DNA of 7,742 nt from Proteobacteria bacterium UBA1673 (lineage in GTDB: Bacteria > Pseudomonadota > Gammaproteobacteria > Comchoanobacterales > Comchoanobacteraceae): the NCBI GenBank assembly GCA_002320385.1, contig DCKN01000052.1, positions 1-7,742 on the forward strand. The letters are read 5' to 3'. Positions within the stretch are counted from its first letter, which is position 1. Each line of letters begins with the position of its first letter. Of this stretch, positions 5,447 through 7,742 are shown piece by piece. The notes under the pieces were generated by a model. The model worked only from the letters and a program-made list of their open reading frames with translations. It made no database searches and was not told the DNA's origin. A program made the translations under genes and the position numbers.

Positions 5447-5989
5447 TCAATCCTTTGCTTGATCGCCACAAACTATCACTGGCGCTTGAAAAAGCGTCTT
5501 ATTAGGAATCAGTGCGATATCACTGTCAGTTCGCACGTGTGTATAACGCAGATCAATTTGCACAACCTCACCGCCAAAGGCCAACACCTTAATATGATCA
5601 CCAACTTTAAATGGCTGATGTAAAAGAATCATAACGCCTGATAAAACATTAGATAAAGCATCCTGCATTGCAAAACCAACCGCAAAACTGAATAGCCCTG
5701 TAACCGCAACCAAGCTTGTGACATCAACACCAATTGTTCCCAACGCACTAATTGTACCCATAACAACAACAGCAAGTTTCATAATTTTCATAAACAAACG
5801 TAAAATTTGCAAATGAGACTTATTAGCCGAGAACTTGAGAATTCTTGGTTCAATGACTCCAGTAATCAGATACCTAATGATTAGAAACACAGCCAACAAT
5901 ATGACTTCCGCAGGCAATAAATACAGTTGTAAATCAATTGCTCGTTGAATAAACCAATAAAATACTGGCCAATGCCAATTTTCAAACAT
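5447..5989 (-). CDS. Short MscS-family mechanosensitive channel
   Basis: A 180-residue inner-membrane protein with the MscS core, which opens under membrane tension to release solutes during osmotic downshock. Hydrophobic segments lie near 24-45, 65-84 and 91-123. The pore helix and following strand, GFAMQDALSNVLSGVMILLHQPFKVGDHI (105-133), match the MscS signature AVGLALQGSLSN...RPFRxGD. GGEVVQIDLRYTHVRTDSDIALIPNKTL (139-166) matches the beta domain up to its PN motif. The protein then stops at 180, against 286 in E. coli MscS, so the C-terminal alpha/beta cage is absent. Reading on in the other frames I found no continuation, so a recent frameshift is not apparent. The start is firm: GGAG lies four bases before the ATG. 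It sits 55 bases after the oxidoreductase gene and 92 bases before ssrA. Confidence 0.88.
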   Translation of the reverse strand: MFENWHWPVFYWFIQRAIDLQLYLLPAEVILLAVFLIIRYLITGVIEPRILKFSANKSHLQILRLFMKIMKLAVVVMGTISALGTIGVDVTSLVAVTGLFSFAVGFAMQDALSNVLSGVMILLHQPFKVGDHIKVLAFGGEVVQIDLRYTHVRTDSDIALIPNKTLFQAPVIVCGDQAKD

Positions 5990-6044
5990 ATCGCTCCAAA
6001 TTGCCTTCTATCATCACCTTAATAAAAAAGCAGGCAAGATGCAA

Positions 6045-7742
6045 TCAACGAGCAATAGAATAACCCACATCATTATTGGAAAACCATTGCATATTTAAAA
6101 TCTTAAATGCCTGGCATTGATCATGTCGCTGTTGACAATGTGAAAGATCAACCAGCTCCAGCGGCTGATCTTGCCAGGAGCAAGCAAAAACAGCTTTCGT
6201 ACGCAACCCAGTGTCTGGATCAATTTGCCACTGTAAACATTGCGCACAAATACCCTTCAACATGCATTGCATGGGTCCACCAACATAACCGATAATCTTT
6301 GTTGAACGTGAATGCAACGGTACCGCACGACAGTAGTTTTCATAGCATGACTTAACAAACTTAAAACCACCATGAATAATAATGACCGCACACTGTGCCA
6401 CTTCCTCGGCATTAAAATAAGATTCTTGGCAGCTCGGCAGCCATTTCACATAGTGTGTTTGGCCAACTGCGTCCAATAAATGCTTAGAAAGGTCAGAATA
6501 TTGAACAAAGAAGTCAACAGAATGTGCAAGACCAGCATAATGCTTTCGGTATAGGCAAGCACTAAAAATGCGTTCCTCATCTGCAATAAGCATGACACGT
6601 TGATCCAAAACCTTTTTTGACAATCCAACACCACTAGGCCCCATCAACGAAACCAAGCCACCCTCCGGCACATGACATAAGGCACGATGGGCAGGCTTAT
6701 CACAACACAGCACAAAAGAAAGCGTCTGAGCAGCAACATCATAATCAAAAGGCTGGCAATTAACCGCCTCACAACCAAACGCTTCAACGGTACCTGAGGA
6801 ACCAAAAACATAGGCTTGTAATTTGAGCATCATACCAGGTTGAAATTTCTGCACTACCCATGGCGCACGAACCACAAACAGGTGATAATCTTCAAACAAA
6901 TGATCCTTTTTTAAAAGTCTTGCGCTAAAAAGATCGGCCATTTGGTTCAAAAATTGATTAGAAAATGATTGAAGGGGCCCCATTGCATCTAAATGACGAA
7001 GAATATCGTGTGCAGCTGCTCGGCTACTGGCTAATGCTTTCACAACACTTCCGTGAAAACGAGGATGCAAGTCTCCGATAACCGATACACGCTTATCATC
7101 CAACCGATAACTAGTAAAAAAAGCACCTTCCTCAGAAGGGTCCGATGGGATATGAGTCAGACCATCTTGATCAAGCTTATTGAGCTGATAAAATGCGCCT
7201 GATCGGTTAAAATGTCCGCGATGCTCATATTCAAACGCTGTATTTGGCTGTGAGCCAGTCGCAACCAATATTGTGCGGGCGGATAAAGATCCGTCTTTTT
7301 TAGGTTCAGAAATACGCAATACGGAATAAGGCTTTCGGAAAGATCGTAATGCACCTTGTTGACCCCACCAAAGTTTAAGGTCTATCGTCGTTGAACTAAC
7401 CGATATAACCTGCCAATAACCAAAAGTCTGCTCATCAAGACTCGCATCCTCTGAAAAACCAATAATCATACCTTGCGTAAATAATTGATCTGAAGAATCA
7501 ACATAACACCGGCAAAAATCATGATAAAATTCAATATTATTCAGACTAACCGCCCCCCATTCCTGGGATAAAGACCAAGGTTGTAGACATCTTAAACGAG
7601 TAACATGACCACCACCATCAACATCAACAGAACAAACGTCTCGGTGTGTATAGATTGCTATGCCAGCATTAAGTGCTGACTGCAATTCGTCATGATTATT
7701 ACGGTAAGCAGGCGCAAACTCAATCGCACGACGATACACCAT
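6045..7742 (-). CDS. FAD-dependent oxidoreductase with PyrK-like Fe-S C-terminus, 5' end outside window
   Basis: The last 565 residues of a larger cytoplasmic flavoprotein, open through the right edge; the Met at 7742 is probably internal. The first part is a GltD/pyridine-nucleotide-disulfide oxidoreductase-like FAD region, with ARTILVATGSQPN (155-167) and VSVIGDLHPRFHGSVVKALA (219-238), the FAD-binding GDxHPxFxGSVVKAxAS block. From about 275 a ferredoxin-reductase-like module begins (KFQPGMMLKLQ 299-309; MGPSGV 367-372). A PyrK-like [2Fe-2S] motif follows: Cys493, Cys499 and Cys502 in MQCMLKGICAQC, and Cys521. Such fused glutamate-synthase-like/ferredoxin-reductase-like proteins (about 1,000 residues or more) occur in gammaproteobacteria; their substrate is not established to my knowledge. 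The NAD(P)-binding glycine cluster expected near 385-391 reads LIADEERIF instead. The stop is TGA at 6047-6045, and the channel gene follows 55 bases later. Confidence 0.85.
   Translation of the reverse strand: MVYRRAIEFAPAYRNNHDELQSALNAGIAIYTHRDVCSVDVDGGGHVTRLRCLQPWSLSQEWGAVSLNNIEFYHDFCRCYVDSSDQLFTQGMIIGFSEDASLDEQTFGYWQVISVSSTTIDLKLWWGQQGALRSFRKPYSVLRISEPKKDGSLSARTILVATGSQPNTAFEYEHRGHFNRSGAFYQLNKLDQDGLTHIPSDPSEEGAFFTSYRLDDKRVSVIGDLHPRFHGSVVKALASSRAAAHDILRHLDAMGPLQSFSNQFLNQMADLFSARLLKKDHLFEDYHLFVVRAPWVVQKFQPGMMLKLQAYVFGSSGTVEAFGCEAVNCQPFDYDVAAQTLSFVLCCDKPAHRALCHVPEGGLVSLMGPSGVGLSKKVLDQRVMLIADEERIFSACLYRKHYAGLAHSVDFFVQYSDLSKHLLDAVGQTHYVKWLPSCQESYFNAEEVAQCAVIIIHGGFKFVKSCYENYCRAVPLHSRSTKIIGYVGGPMQCMLKGICAQCLQWQIDPDTGLRTKAVFACSWQDQPLELVDLSHCQQRHDQCQAFKILNMQWFSNNDVGYSIAR

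Noticed and set aside
5309..5623. Plus-strand 104-codon frame
   Set aside because: It lies antisense across the tmRNA 5' end, its promoter and the end of the MscS-like gene, with no ribosome binding site and unlikely composition.
6012..6047. Possible terminator between the oxidoreductase and the channel gene (run of six T after GCCTGC)
   Set aside because: Only about three base pairs can form before the T-run, so co-transcription with the channel gene remains open.
1..7742. Defence island, toxin-antitoxin pair, CRISPR, insertion sequence or integration at ssrA
   Set aside because: Although ssrA is a common integration site, I see no integrase, repeat of the tmRNA 3' end, transposase, array or paired small toxin/antitoxin genes. 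The genes around it are housekeeping types.

Overview
The window reads as chromosomal housekeeping DNA from an AT-rich gammaproteobacterium. The tmRNA resembles E. coli and Legionella ssrA in its termini, T arm and 5' tRNA-like part. The HIT/YcaR pair, the PerM-type permease and the large flavin oxidoreductase are all types I know from gammaproteobacteria. A Legionellales-like (Legionella/Coxiella side) origin is my best guess, from AT-richness and protein flavour only; the sequence does not prove it. I see no phage, transposon, CRISPR array, toxin-antitoxin pair or recognisable defence system.

Layout. Bases 1-1298 (minus) hold the 5' part of an unrecognised protein, at least 432 codons, open through the left edge and probably starting at GTG. 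It is divergent from an AI-2E/PerM-family permease (1455-2540, plus), with a promoter and inverted repeats between them. A gene-poor stretch of 548 bases follows. Next is a minus-strand pair, a YcaR/Trm112-family small zinc-binding protein followed almost without gap by a HinT-like HIT protein. A Nudix-fold protein that has lost its catalytic Nudix box is divergent from this pair (3716-4261, plus). On the minus strand come a membrane-anchored, disordered Ala/Asp/Lys/Val protein (4463-4867), the tmRNA gene ssrA (about 4956-5354), a short MscS-type channel (5447-5989), and the C-terminal 565 residues of a large FAD-dependent oxidoreductase with a PyrK-like [2Fe-2S] cysteine cluster (6045 to the right edge).

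Functional reading. Most genes look independent: ribosome rescue (ssrA), osmotic safety valve (MscS-like), nucleotide phosphoramidate hydrolysis (HIT), methyltransferase activation (YcaR/Trm112), small-molecule export (PerM-like) and redox (oxidoreductase). The oxidoreductase and channel could be co-transcribed (55-base gap).

Most unusual points. The predicted tmRNA tag is 27 residues, long and basic, though it ends in the expected Val-Ala-Ala before tandem stops. The tmRNA 3' end is not followed by an encoded CCA. Two enzyme-fold proteins, the Nudix protein and the NAD(P)-binding part of the oxidoreductase, appear to have lost signature motifs.
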